Shown here in pieces: positions 11,050 to 23,059 of a DNA stretch of 64,000 nt. Each line of letters begins with the position of its first letter. Within the stretch, counting starts at the first letter, position 1. The DNA comes from Heliocidaris tuberculata. Its lineage: Eukaryota; Echinodermata; Echinoidea; Camarodonta; Echinometridae. The notes below the pieces were generated by a model. The model did not search any database. It had not been told where the DNA came from and saw only the letters and a program-made list of their open reading frames with translations. The DNA lies in the NCBI GenBank assembly GCA_025618425.1, contig CM046849.1, positions 29,569,821 through 29,633,820 of the forward strand, given 5' to 3'. The translations under genes and the position numbers were made by a program.

Positions 11050-11198
11050 CCCCTCTTCCGATGCCCAAACACTGCCTGGATATCCGTGAGTTCGGAGGAG
11101 TACGCGATGGAGTCTACACGATCTACGTGTCGACGCTTAACGAATGTGGGAGGAAGGATGTTTACTGCGATCAAACACGAGATGGAGGCGGATGGACG
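11050..11198 (+). CDS. Fibrinogen-related protein, exon 2 of 4 (start of FReD domain)
   Basis: Encodes residues 87-136, the start of the fibrinogen C-terminal domain. It follows acceptor ttctcgcag and ends at donor GTAAGA (11199). Family hallmarks are the first conserved Cys (C95, in HCLDI), the VYCD segment with C126, and the DGGGWT signature at 131-136. C119 is an extra cysteine between these two. The phase 1 junction with exon 1 restores a Thr codon, and the exon ends on a codon boundary. Its last bases form the first unit of a roughly 40-bp minisatellite that fills the next intron. The longer open frame through this exon, starting before the acceptor, is intronic read-in. Confidence 0.92.
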
Positions 11199-11430
11199 GT
11201 AAGATATTGTAGAGATCGTAGAGGTGTCGTAGTGGAACGGCAAGAATAGTAGAGATAGTGTAGATGTCGTGGTTGGACGGTAGTAAATCGTAGAGACAGT
11301 AGAGGTGTCGTGGTTGGACAGCAAGAACAGTAGAAATAGTATAGGTGTCGTGATTGGGCGGTAATAGATCGTAGAGATAGTAGAGGTGTCAGTTGGACGG
11401 TACGAAATCGTAGAGGTGTTGTAAGTGTAT
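11193..11430 (+). repeat. Minisatellite of about 40 bp overlapping the exon 2 splice donor
   Basis: Six units start at 11193, 11233, 11274, 11315, 11355 and 11394 (periods 39-41 bp). Each begins with a variant of TGGACGG and continues through GTAGAG and GTGTCGT words. The first unit contains the last codons of exon 2 and the real donor. Units 1, 3, 5 and 6 keep GT (GGTAAG, GGTAGT, GGTAAT, GGTACG); units 2 and 4 have GC. Types A and B alternate in the first four units, suggesting amplification of an A-B dimer. Confidence 0.88.
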
Positions 11431-11596
11431 GGCGCTTTGGAATCTGGTAGCTAGACCAGAAATTAATATCCACGTCAAGCCTTGATAAAAGTCATTCAGC
11501 TCTACGATATGACATATTGCCATGATTGCTGTTATTATTTGTAATGCAAAGGGAAAAAATGATAAAGATCATGTTTTTTTTTCTTCTTCCTATTAG
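11199..11596 (+). other. Intron 2 of the fibrinogen-related gene
   Basis: A 398-bp intron. About 230 bp of it is the donor-derived minisatellite. The rest leads into a pyrimidine-rich acceptor tract (11574-11590) and tattag. Confidence 0.85.
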
Positions 11597-11864
11597 GTCA
11601 TCCAGCGGCGTGTCGACGGCCGACTCAACTTCCTCCGTGACTGGGAGGAATACAAGCGGGGTTTCGGATTCCTCGAGGGCGAGTTTTGGCTCGGTAACGA
11701 GTGGATCCACAAGATCGCCATGCAGGGTCCCCACGAACTACGGGTCGACCTCGGTGACTTCCAGATGCAGGAGAGGTTTGCCCGTTATAAGGTATTCTCT
11801 GTAAGCGACGAGAGGGGCAACTACACGCTGAGGGTGGAGAGATACGATCCGCAGTCGAATGCAG
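11597..11864 (+). CDS. Fibrinogen-related protein, exon 3 of 4 (FReD core)
   Basis: Encodes residues 137-226. It opens after acceptor tattag with VIQRRVDG, the canonical continuation of GGGWT in FReD proteins. It then carries the conserved RDWEEYKRGFG and GEFWLGNEWIHKI blocks and the ELRVDL strand. It ends at donor GTAATC (11865), phase 1, completing a Gly codon with the next exon. Base composition is clearly more GC-rich than the flanking introns. No frameshift or stop is present. Confidence 0.93.
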
Positions 11865-14050
11865 GTAATCACGGTCGCAGTACACAGGGACTTAGCTTGG
11901 GTCCAACCATTGGGGGGGGGGGGGGGGTACTAGTGTCGGGGGGAGGGGGCAACTATATTACCAAGGAGATGAAATGTAAGAAAAAAATCATGGAGTGAGT
12001 GCCCGGGACGGGGGAGGGGATTGTATGTCCCATTTCCGTTTCTTTCTTTCTTCTTCTCTCTTCCCTCTTCTCTCTTCCCTTTCTTTCCTTTATTAGCCAT
12101 TCGATGGGGGCACAAACACGTGCCCCTGTGCCCCACCCCTCCTTCCTTGAAAAAGTTCACTACGCTAAGAACTGATAAACACTGAAAGATGTTATTAGTG
12201 CAATAAATAAAGTGATTCTTAATCATAAAATTTTAGGGACACTGGCAACGAGGTGAAAGCTCTATCAAAGAGTCTGATATTACCAAAGTGTAAATAAATC
12301 CAGTTATTACATGTGTTGTATCAATTATTCGTTATGAAATCATGTCACAAAATTAATGCAAAATATAATTGTTCGAGGTAAATAACGCCAAGCTCAAACG
12401 ACCGAATGAAATAAATTAAATAACAACTAGGGCTATGTGAAAAATGTTTTCATAGTTTGTCGACTACTTCTTTTTAAAAAGTTCAAGTTCAAGTCAGACT
12501 CTGTAACTCTTTAGGACTTACACACCTTTTCTTAAAATAGCCATATTCATTTCGATGTCAGTTTTGTCATAATTGAAGAGTTGATTGATGCTATCGGACT
12601 GGTCAGACAGATATATTTCCGCATGGGTAGTTTGGACAGAGTGCCAAAAATCACACACAGAGATGTCCTTGATCTTAAACTATGATTTTGTGTGTGTGTG
12701 GGGGGGGGGGCAGAGATAGGCACATCGCTCAACGATCGCATCGAGACAGATATTTTTTCGAAATATGAAAGTCTATATATAATTTGTAAATAAGCTACAG
12801 CGGCCATTTTGATCTTTGTTCAGTTCGTATAAACTCCCCTACAATGATACAAAGTGAAAAATGGGATAGTCACTTTGCTTGAAACTCCCAAGTTTTTGTA
12901 TCGTCAATCAATTAGTGAATAGACTTTTCAATGAAGCATTTAGTGTAAAATTTGGCCTCAAAATCAAACTTTGTGCTCAGGCTATGTGTGTTTTGCAGTT
13001 AGTGAAAACAAAACTCGAGCTTCAGTTACCTCATGTGTTTAAATAATTATTCGCTGAACAACTTTTAATTTTTATCTTTCAGGGATATAATCTCGAGAAA
13101 CTATATTTATTTCATTTTATATTATTTTGTTTTAAGAACTTGAACCTGGCATAAGCAATTATTATTTGTTTCCTGACAAGTTTTGGCCATGACCCAACGA
13201 TGTAAAGGTTAAGACATTTTCTGCATCTAAAATTTGTCGACTAACCATGGATTGACGCCCATGTTTGATAGTTTGGGTGGCCTAGCATGACGTTGTCGAA
13301 TTGTGATTCATTTTAAGACATCGTCAAAGGCCATGAGTAAAGTTAAATGGGTTCATGACGTCATGGCGTAGCTACATGGGGCAAAGGGGCACGTATCCCC
13401 AAGTCAAATGTCAAAAAAAAAAAAAAGGAAAAGGAGAAAAAGAGAGAAAGGGAAAGAGAACATAAAAAGAAGACGCTACGACTCCCTCCTTTCCGACCCC
13501 CACAATTAATGAGCAGATGAGTTTCTTGATTTGCATTTTATTCAATGAATAAGATCACCCCTCCCCCCATGATGCCCGTGTCCCTTAGTGTCTAGACTCA
13601 CGCTTCGCCACTGGATGACGAAGAAGTTTACAGTTTCACTAAGCAAAGGGAGGGGAGGGGGTCAAAATAGCAGAATTGTCGACAAATTTCTGATAATAGG
13701 TAAAATGTCCATAGCAAGCTTGAGTGCGACTTATAAAAAAAAAAAGCTGATAATATATTCTCACAAGCAGGCTATGGAATAGGCATCAGCGAGTTTAATA
13801 ATTTGATTCGACAGCCCCCCCCCCCCCGTTTCCTCCGCTCACTTGAAATATTCTTCCAACGCCTTTGTCACTATAAAATTTGATATACAATACTTTTTAA
13901 ATATTTGTAACTTTTTATTATAACAACAATCAAACAAATTATAACATTTACAAGTGATTGATGGGATTGAAGTACAATAATTCGGCCCTGTACTCTTATT
14001 CTTACGTCATCATTGTTCATTATTCTAATCATTTCCTCCTCCTATTCTAG
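11865..14050 (+). other. Intron 3 of the fibrinogen-related gene
   Basis: A 2186-bp AT-rich intron. It contains a G14 run near 11913, a GT/G-run tract near 12690-12710 and a probable hAT-like MITE at 13359-13612. No coding sequence is evident. Confidence 0.8.
13359..13612. mobile_element. hAT-like MITE in intron 3
   Basis: The left end carries CATGGCGTAGC. The right end, reversed, reads CAGTGGCGAAGC, giving short imperfect terminal inverted repeats. The flanks are catgacgt on the left and gatgacga on the right, an imperfect 8-bp target duplication sharing ATGACG. The interior is A-rich low complexity with no coding. Confidence 0.45.
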
Positions 14051-14301
14051 GTGATGCCCTCACTGGCCACAACAACGTACCCTTCTCAACCATCGACCGC
14101 GACAACGACCGCTGGAGTGGCAACTGCGCCCGCCAGTACACCGGCGCATGGTGGTATACAAGCTGCCACAACAGTAACCTGAATGGCGCCTATCTTAAGG
14201 GACCCAACCGCCAGTACGCTCGCAGTGTTGTGTGGAACCAGTGGCGCGGCTACAGCTACTCGCTCAGGTTCACGGAAATGAAGATCAGACCGCTCATTTA
14301 A
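14051..14301 (+). CDS. Fibrinogen-related protein, exon 4 of 4 (Ca-binding and C-terminal FReD)
   Basis: Encodes residues 226-308 and the stop TAA at 14299-14301. It follows acceptor cctattctag. It contains the calcium-site motif DRDND (241-245), the conserved disulfide pair C251 and C264 around the AWWY segment, and the CHNSNLNG block that shapes the ligand pocket in ficolins and tachylectins. The end, [13 protein letters not shown], is the usual FReD terminus. All catalogue positions of a complete FReD are present, so the domain should fold. The stalk does not match a true Gly-X-Y collagen, so 'ficolin-like' is a description rather than an orthology claim. Confidence 0.94.
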
Positions 14302-15340
14302 GGATACTGTAACTCGACAAAAACGTGAAAAACTGCAATATTCTGTGGACTAACTTTCGTTTCCTATCTGTGGGTGAAATGCAAAGTTTGCTATGTCCAA
14401 TATTTCTTTATCATCTATCGAATTTCATTTCGTCTTTTATGATAGGTTACTGTCAGCTATGGTCTTACATTCTTCTTTTACAATTTCTCATGTACGAAAT
14501 TACGTTTAAAAGTGAATGTATTGTATTTTGAATATGCAAAAAAATGTACAGCACATTACAAAGTTTTCAATGAAGAACCATTACGTATTTTCAAAAAATA
14601 TTATCAAGTTATATAGAGCCATTATCATTTTCGTTCATATCTATCAACGTCGTTTACAAAATTTCGTGAAAAATATACATGATATATGTAACATATTATC
14701 TGAATGGATTATTTTATAAATAATCTTGAAAGTTTACAAAGTATTTGCTGCGTCATGCTGCTTTTTCCTTTTTTTTTCTCTCTTCTTTCTTTAAATGACA
14801 TAAACTTGTATATATTCCACAATACTTCATTTTTAAGATCCAGCTTTTATTTAGTTTATTGTATCAATGGAGAATAGTTCATACCATTGTCAGCAAACTT
14901 GGTCCTACAAAACCATTCAAAATGGTCTCGCGACGGGCCAGCTTCCAGTATCATTTGAGCGTCCATTTTCATGATTTTCGGCATGTTTGGTACGCAGCCG
15001 CACTTAGTTGGCATCGCAATCTCGTGTCCTTTGTAATATACAGAAGCTTAATAGCGCTGTATCAATTTGCAAGTGCAATTCTTCGTGCAATAATGATCAG
15101 TCAGTATGTATATATCATGTCTTTTATCATAGTATAGTGTATATCGTCACAGTGTATCTTTATCCCATAGATAATCAATAACCTAACATTTCTATTAGCT
15201 TAGGTTTTAGATTGTTTACGAAGAAGAGAGCTGTTATATCATAACGGGTGATGTAAATACGTATATTGTCATGGTTATCATTTTATCAGAATGATGTATG
15301 CCCTTCTGGAAAGAGTCATTAAAAATATTCTTTGACAAAA
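14302..15340 (+). other. Putative 3' UTR of the fibrinogen-related gene
   Basis: AT-rich sequence without repeats follows the stop codon. No AATAAA is seen in the first kilobase. The variant ATTAAA at 15318-15323 is the best poly(A) signal candidate, giving a 3' UTR of about 1 kb. The extent is inferred. Confidence 0.4.
15318..15323 (+). terminator. Candidate poly(A) signal ATTAAA
   Basis: Common variant hexamer about 1 kb after the lectin stop codon. No downstream GU-rich element is obvious, so support is weak. Confidence 0.3.
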
Positions 15341-16684
15341 AGAATAGTAATTGGATTCAATGTTATTTTGTTTCTGACAAATATTCCAGTAGCATTGAAA
15401 AGCAGAAAGAGAAATTAGTTCGTATTAGAGCTTTTCTTGTATAAAGAAGTATATTGCAAGACGTTATGAAAGAGAGAGAAGGGGGCGGACTCTATGCACA
15501 TAAAAGGAGAGAGATATAAGGAAAATGCGATATAAAAAGAGAAAAGAGTAAATGGAGGAAAATGCACATAAAAGATATAGCTAGGGAGTTTACTCGCTCA
15601 GTAAAATGGAAACATTACTGTGTTACATTTGAGGAGCATTTCTTTCCCCCCCCTTTTTTTTTTTTGGGGGGGGGGAGGGGTAACAAAACCCACTTCTTCC
15701 TATTCAACACCCCCCCCCCCCCACAATGATCAAGCATCCCTTTTCACTATCATTTGCCATTCTACAAACCCATAATTTCAGTTCTTTGTTTTCTCTGTAG
15801 GCTTGCATACATAACTGAGTAATAACAATCTTACATATCACACTGTACCAGTGTTCATGATTGTTCTGATACGTGTCTCAAATTTAAAGGGTTAACAGTG
15901 ATCTTGGCAGCTTATGTCAGTTTTGAAGGAAGCGGCTTTCCGTTGATTAAGATCTAGGTTAAATTTAGTCCACTTTATGAGAATGGGGGTCAAAGTGTTG
16001 GCCTTGGAAATAAGGCAAGTTTATCTTCCTCTTCTTCTTTTTCATCATCTTCATCTTCTTCTTTTTCCTCTTTCTTCTTCTTCTTCTTGTTCTTCTCCTC
16101 CTCCTCTTCCTCTTCTTCTTCATCATATCATATTCTTCTTCTTCTTCCTCTTCTCTTTCTTCTTCTTTCTCTCTTTCTTCCCCTCCTTCTCCTCCTCTTC
16201 TTCCTCCTCCCCTCCTTCTTTTCTTTCTTATTCTTCTCCTCCTTTTCTTCTTCTTCTATATGTACTTTTTCTTCTTCTTCCTATCCTTTTCTATCCTGTT
16301 CTGGAGCGGGGAGAACTAGCACCTGCCATGTCGGAAGAGAGGGACTTTGAACGTCGATCTTTGCAGGACGTCACTCAGCGGATCTCTCACTGCTCCAAGT
16401 CGTTGTCGAGATCAACTCTTCCGCCTTCACTGAAAGGGCTTTCGAACTAAAGCCAGGCTTGCAGACAGAAACGGGGAGACGAGGGAAGAAAGATGACCGT
16501 CCGAGATAACACGACACTCTAAACTTGAACGGATGATCAAGACCGTGGGCGCGTTACAGTTGACAGGTTGTGAGAGAGGGTGGGGTGCATAACTTGAGAC
16601 ACGGAATATATTAGAGAAGGAGATTTGAGAGGAAGCGAGGGAGAGAGGAGAGATAAAGAAAGAGAGAGAGAGAGGAGAGAGGGG

Positions 16685-16719
<35 letters not shown>

Positions 16720-18462
16720 GTATAGATATAAATGGAGGAGAAGATTAAGATTAAAGCAAGGGATGGAGGAAGGGAGGAGGAAGAGATAGAGAGAGAGGGG
16801 GGGGGGGGAGGGGAGAAGGGAGTGCGAGTTAGAGATAGAACAAAAAGAGAGAAACTCAGAGAAAAAAGAAGCATTCATATTATGATTCATACAACACAAA
16901 ACAGAACTCATTTGAGAAGTTTAGAATCTCATATCAAATGACATAAACTTCTAAATTCATGTTGTTTTTAAGTTTGTTCGAAATTATCAACCTTGTCTAA
17001 AATGTTCTATAAGCGGATGCAATGTCAAGCGATTCTCATCGCAGTGACCATACTGCCGTAAGAGGGCTCACTCATAATTTTCGTACCTCCGAGTCTATAT
17101 GTAGAGTGTCTCTTTTAACAAATTTTGAAGAGGTAAACTGGCGTATTAAAACAGGTGTATACTTATTTTATAATTTTATCTTATATCATTTTACATATTC
17201 CATGTTAGAAATGAATGACATAATTTCTATATATGTACATTACATGAAGGTGAAAGACAGAGACTTGGCCTATTTTTTTAATTTTTTAATTTTTATTTTA
17301 TCTATTTTTTTAAAAATAAATATTATTTATTTTTATTATTATTTTTTTTTTTTTGGGGGGGGGAGGGGAGGTAATTTTTATTTTATCTATTTTTTTAAAA
17401 ATAAATATTATTTATTTTTATTATTAGTATTTTTTTTGGGGGGGGGGAGGGGAGGTTGGTATAGTGCTCTCCCCTCACTCCCATACTCTATACTAATCTT
17501 CTATTGACTTAATCTCAAATCCTCTTTGAACTAAGCCTCTCTCGATTTACCTTTCTCACTCTTTCTCTTCACATCCTTTCTCGTATACATCTCTTAACAC
17601 TGGTGGAGCACGTGTCCAGCCATTAAAAGGGGGCAAGGTCAAAAGAATAAGTGAGGGTGTGTGAGAGAGGGTTGTATTACATGTATCTTCTTTATAGTTT
17701 GCCACTGCCTTCACGCTTTCTCTCTCTCTCTCTCTCTCTCTCCCTCTCTTTTGCTTTTGCTATTTGATGGGGGGGGGGGCTACAATGTTGTGTTTGTAGA
17801 AATGTTGCGAATGATACACAATTCAATGAAAGCATTCCAAAATCTGTGACTTCCTTTTCTTTCCTTCTTTTTTTTTTAATGATAAATCAGAACACAGACG
17901 CCTCTTGGCATCCAGTATGTGGAAGAGAGAATGTCATGACATAGAGGAAATGAAATAATTCTGTATGTAACTCATCGTATTCAGAGGTAGGTTCAAAGTG
18001 CAAAATAGCCCACCTCTTCTGGGTCACAATAAAACGAAAAGAAAAAAAAAAAGAAAAAAAGAAAGAAAACGACACAACATAAATAAACTTTTCTCCCAGT
18101 GACATTGACAAAAATTGGAAATCAACCAAATTTGACTTGTTTTTGATGGAGTCTGACTTTCTACATTATTTTGCTACTTGTAGTATGAAACGTAAAAGAA
18201 ACACGCAATTTGCTCTCTTTCCTTCCCAACACTTTCCTGTCCCCTCCCAAAACAATAGAAATGCTGTAAAAAATGTATAAAAGCTATAACCAAAATGACC
18301 AAACCATACAAAACGTTTTTTGATTACATCCATCCATTCAGTTTAAAGAGAATGAGTAGAAGTCAGGAATAAATCTTGATTACGAGATCAAAAACTTTAA
18401 GATGACTCAAAGAAAAGGTACTTGCAAGCACTTTACGAATTGCTGCTAGCAAGCATGAACAC
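15341..18462. other. Intergenic low-complexity region
   Basis: Contains G/C homopolymers near 15650-15722, a TTC/TCC tract (16020-16270), a GA tract (16650-16715) and an 85-bp tandem duplication (17288-17456). It also has a CT run (17720-17750). No exon is supported, although the missing LSM12 3' exons would be expected between here and 24.3 kb on the minus strand. Confidence 0.6.
17288..17456 (+). repeat. Tandem duplication, 85 bp x 2
   Basis: Units 17288-17372 and 17373-17456 are nearly identical: an AT-rich part with TTTTTTTAAAAATAAAT, then a T-run, a G-run and AGGGGAGGT. Confidence 0.88.
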
Positions 18463-18637
18463 ATCCAGGGCTCCACACTAGCTTCTTTTTCAAAGGGGGC
18501 TAGGATTGATTATTTTTAGGGTCTGTAGGCATGGGCCCCCTCCCCTGTTAAAATGTTGATAATTTTGGGGTCCGGAGTTAGAATTTGGAGGCCCTCGAGT
18601 ACCACTCACCAGTTAGTGGGTTAGTGCAGAGCCCTGT
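18463..18637. mobile_element. hAT-like MITE, about 175 bp
   Basis: Left end CAGGGCTCCACACTAGC; right end, reversed, CAGGGCTCTGCACTAACCC, 13 of the first 15 positions shared. No matching octamer is visible in the flanks. Confidence 0.6.
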
Positions 18638-18790
18638 AACGACTGTCTTCAACTCTGGAATCTTCTACAGAGTACACACTCATTTTCCTTCTTTAGAAAT
18701 GTTTGCATCAACTATTTCCGTCCTGTTTTGCGTATACACTAAGTACACACTTACTTATGAAATCAAATCGTAAGGTTTTAATACATTATA

Positions 18791-18967
18791 CAGTGGAAAC
18801 TCAGTATAAAGAGGTTTAATATAACAATATTCCTGATTAACAAGGTAATATTCCTAGTCCCAGCTTTTTATATTCTATTGTTTTTTTAAATCTGATATAA
18901 CGAGATTCCTGCTATAACAAGGTAATTTTGATGGTCCCAACGACCTCATTACACTGAGTTTCCACTG
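18791..18967. mobile_element. pogo-like MITE, copy 1
   Basis: Ends CAGTGGAAACTCAGT and its complement, flanked by TA at 18789-18790 and 18968-18969. Such ends and TA duplication are typical of pogo/Tigger-type elements. Confidence 0.75.
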
Positions 18968-18969
18968 TA

Positions 18970-19145
18970 CAGTGCAACCTCGTTATAACAAACTACTCGG
19001 GACCAAGGAAATTACCTCTTTATATCGAAACCTTTTTTTTATCAGGGCTAAGAAACAATAGAATCCAAAGGAGTGGGACCGGAAAAATTACCTTGTTATA
19101 ATGAAAATTTGTTGTAACAGTGTTCTTTATAACAAGGTTCCACTG
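18970..19145. mobile_element. pogo-like MITE, copy 2, abutting copy 1
   Basis: Ends CAGTGCAACCTCGTTATAAC and, reversed, CAGTGGAACCTTGTTATAAA. It shares the TA at 18968-18969 with copy 1 and ends in TA at 19146-19147. Confidence 0.75.
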
Positions 19146-19147
19146 TA

Positions 19148-20588
19148 CTCAATTAATGTTTCAATTACTATCAGGGGGAAAAACAAAGAGAGAGATAAAG
19201 AAAGACTTGAACTGCCTACCAAAGAGCACCAACTAATTCTTTGTATAAGCCATTTGCTTATCTCTCTGAGTTTTTATGGGTTGACTTTCAAGACATGCTG
19301 CTACAACAACAGTATAAAGCCATGAATACTACGACTTTCATATCACACATATTGGTCATTCAAGAAGAGTTGAAAGGCTTGGATTATAAAATATACTGGC
19401 CCTTATTCAAGAAAGAGGTCTAATCTAATATCTTACCCATGGTCTAAATCATGCTTTAAACCTCCGCCGAGGAATAAGATAAGTGTAAATAAGCATACAT
19501 GTAAGTGCATTACTGTCCACCCATACTGTCCACCCACTGGACATGGGGACATGCACGTACAACGTTTATGGAGGTTTAAACCATGGGTTTAAGATAATCC
19601 TCTTTCATGAATTTAGGCTATTTTCTCTGAAAGTTAAGTAGTGCACTGGCTTATCACAGAATTTTTTTCATAAGAGACACTGCTTTGCATCATACATGGG
19701 ACAGTTTTTGAGAAACTTGTTTCATTACACTTCAATAAATAATGAAACCATGCCTGAATATGGAAACAGCACACACAGCTTTCTTAATGGTATGGTTAAA
19801 TAGACAAACAGTGTCTAGAACTTTACATGTAGATTTCTACAATTCTGTATTTCCACATTGCTTGAAGTGAATTTAAAAAAAAATTTAATAAAGTATACAA
19901 ATCATAAATCATTCAAACTGTATCATGATGAAAAATAAAGAAAAAATTATAGATTTTGTAAATACATAGATTCGTTCAGCTACTCCAAAGGATCAATTGA
20001 GAGTCATTCTTTACTTTAGGGTCAGGTAATAAAATGAAAAAAAAAAATGAAAAAAAAATGAAGAAAAAAAATAAGACAGTAACATTGGGGAAGACAGCAT
20101 GATACATAGTCAGAAAACATCTAGAGACCACAAGATGTCTATTTACTTTGGGTAGGAGGGAAGGGAATGAGATTGTTAAAAAGGCATATACATGTAGCAA
20201 TTAAGGGCAATATCAGATATTGACTGCAGAGCCAGCCATAGAACTGATAGATCTTAGCAAAATAAACCAAGCTTTTCAAAGAGAATTGTCTTGACATTTT
20301 TTACCCACACCAACAAAAATTATGTTAATTTGTTAATTAATATGTTGCCTACATGTAGTTGCTGCTAGGATGGACCAACCTTTAACAAGCTTTTGAGGTT
20401 GCAAAGAGCAACTGTGTTCAGAAAACACACTTAAAAGAATTAATTGTAACAACAATAGTAACCTAAACCAGGGTGAATAGTAACAATGTACTATGCCCTG
20501 ACTGTAGCCAATGACAGAGGCTATTAGAAGTTATCTATGATCAAAAATTTGCTCAAACAGGATATGGTCTGCTAAGAGCCTCAGGGGT
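19148..20588. other. Intergenic or LSM12 intronic, no gene seen
   Basis: AT-rich sequence with no recognisable element or coding exon on either strand. Confidence 0.55.
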
Positions 20589-21110
20589 ATTAAAGGGGAA
20601 GTCTACCCTGATTTCAAGTTGGTTTCAAAAGAAGCAGAAAAATTAAAGAAACATATCAGTGAAAGTTTGAGCAATATCCAATAAGAAATAAGAAAGTTAT
20701 GAATTTTTGAAGTTGTAATCAATCAAACACAAACTGGCAACTCTGTGACGTATCTTGCGAGGTCCTCTCCCATTTGCTCTTTCCAAAAAAATTTCATAAA
20801 TTTTCATTTTCTTAGTTGTTGATGAAGGAATATATTTGTTTCATACAGGTTTTGAGTAAATACATATTTGCAAGGATTATATCTAGGGTGCATGTATGAT
20901 GCAATATTTTCTTTAGAAAAAATGGAATTGGGAGAGGAGCTCACAAGATACGTCACAGAGTTGCCAAATTGTGTTTGATTGATTACAACATTAAAAAATT
21001 CATAACTTTCTTATTTCTTATCAAATTTTGCTCAAAATTTCATAGGTCTGTTTCTTTAATTTTCTGCTTCTTTTGAAACCAATTTGATATCAGGGTGGAC
21101 TTCCCTTTAT
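20589..21110. mobile_element. Long-arm foldback MITE, copy L2
   Basis: TAAAGGGGAAGTCTACCCTG on the left pairs with CAGGGTGGACTTCCCTTTA on the right. Arms pair through GTGACGTATCTTGCGAG and AAGTTATGAATTTTTGA. A TA dinucleotide flanks each end. Confidence 0.75.
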
Positions 21111-22530
21111 CTCTGAGTAAAGTGATATAAGTTAACACTGTTTCGACTGTCAGCAGACTATATGAAAAGGACCATATTGTACTTATTACAGAATGGATCA
21201 TAGGAAAAGCTTGCCTTTTCCATATGAACAGATTAATACTTGTCTAACTTGATCATTCACTTTAAACTTAATTCAGCACAATCATGTAAACAAGCAGATT
21301 TGGTAAACATTTATGCTTCAGGTGGAGTCTCTCTTCATCATCAATCCTCATGCAGTAAGGAATGATGTATCTGAGAATGGGAAAAGTGTAAACGTGAAGA
21401 ATGATTCATTTATCTGAATGAGTGAAAACTAAGTCTCTTTTGGTTATCCCACAGCATAGATCCTCCATTCCTTTTGGTCTCTGCTCGGCTTCATCCGTCT
21501 TCCTGCATATACTTGCCTGGCTTGCCCTTGTTACTGGCCCTGTTGTATCTGCACACATACTTTCCTTCTGTCTTGGTTGTGTCGTCCCCTATTGGAGTCC
21601 ACTTGTCCCACTGCTGCTCACTTTCCTTGCAATGAGTGTCAGTCAGTCCTACTAGCCCCCTGGTCTACTTGCCCTATCTGCTTGCCCTCCTGTTTGTCCT
21701 TTCCCCACTGGTCATGCTGTCTTGCCTAGTGTCATAATGACCCTTTCTTTTCTCTGTTGTGTTTTTCAATCTAGGAAAGAAAACAACATACACGAGATTC
21801 AATATGTGGGACCGTGCTAGAACTTTAATCTGGGTGTGAAGTGAAAGCAACATCGGGATTCAGTATCTGGAACTATGAAAGGACTATTTTAAAGGTATAC
21901 ATAATATGTAAATAAGTTTCTGAAATATTTTAATGTAACAAAGTCCCTTATAGGGAGTAATCCATCTGCTCGCGATGCATATGAACCGGTGTACCAAAGA
22001 TGATGTAATGGTAGCTGATCAAAAATATTCATATAAAATTGAATACTTATCTGCTGTAAACGTGCCCATGCTTTGAAAATGAAGACAACATGAATGAAAC
22101 GGAGATTGTGTGGGAAGCTGTCGTGTGCAAATGTCTATTTTTGTCCTATTGTGTAAGACAACTAAATGTTTACATCATGAACAGGGTACGACTTTTGCAG
22201 CATACTTACAATGTTTTTGATGTGGTTAACGGCAGTTTCTGGTCCGGAGCAACAGGCAGCAGTATACGGTGGTATAACAGTAACATCATCATTGACAATC
22301 ATCTTATCATCAACCCATCTGCATTTTAATCTGTTAAAATAAGATCATTTGATAAATAATATAATATTATACTATTCTGGATTTATACAGCGTCTAATAC
22401 ATCTACGATACATGTATCTAAAGGGCGATTCCGTGCAATATGTCCCATATGACATATGACATTAATCAAAATATTTCATCCACAAATTAAAAATATCTTG
22501 ATATGACAGTGAATACTAGTGGGAGTATTA
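21111..22530. other. Intergenic or LSM12 intronic; one GC-rich patch
   Basis: Mostly AT-rich. The patch 21440-21720 has pyrimidine-rich plus-strand sequence with recurring CTTGCC words. Both strands carry a short open frame there, neither recognisable. Confidence 0.5.
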
Positions 22531-22954
22531 AGCCCACCACACACTATACGATCAGTCTGCTATCCGATTTTGGAAGAAAATGTACTAGTAATAGCATCTC
22601 ATAAGAACATTTAAACGCATAAAATATTTCTGATTGAGGTTCTGAATAGTAAAATAGATAGTAAAATTGAAAATATGGCCTATTGTGAGCTTTCTACTAG
22701 TTGGAGAAAAGGCCAAATCGGCTCCGAGTCATAGTGACATCAGAGCAATCCTACGATTGTCTACGATTTGAAATTGATTTGGCCCTTATTCTGGGTGAAA
22801 GGCTGACACTGCACCAATTCCTGTATTCAGTATTCATATCACTGTTCAGAACCTGAATCAAGTAGATTTTCTTTGTTAAAATGTCCATATTAAATGCTAT
22901 TCTGATTTATATCCAAAATCGGATCGTAGTTGATCGTATAGTGTTTGGTGGGCT
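22531..22954. mobile_element. PIF/Harbinger-like MITE
   Basis: Left AGCCCACCACACACTATACG and right, reversed, AGCCCACCAAACACTATACG. The 3-bp duplication TTA (22528-22530, 22955-22957) is the hallmark of this superfamily. Subterminal pairing continues through ATCCGATTTTGGA. Confidence 0.8.
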
Positions 22955-23059
22955 TTAGTGATACCACAAAGAACCACTATTCATTGGTCATATCAAGTGA
23001 TTCTTCACTTTTTAGTGAATTATATGGATAAATTAAATACAAATGTTGTACGTGACACA

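Noticed and set aside
15977..16450. Ser/Leu/Phe-rich frame
   Set aside because: Produced by the TTC/TCC tract. The non-repetitive tail shows no recognisable domain or splice support.
21440..21720. Short coding exon on either strand (LSM12 3' end or membrane protein)
   Set aside because: Neither frame matches LSM12. Sequence consists of recurring CTTGCC-type words, and no splice context was convincing.
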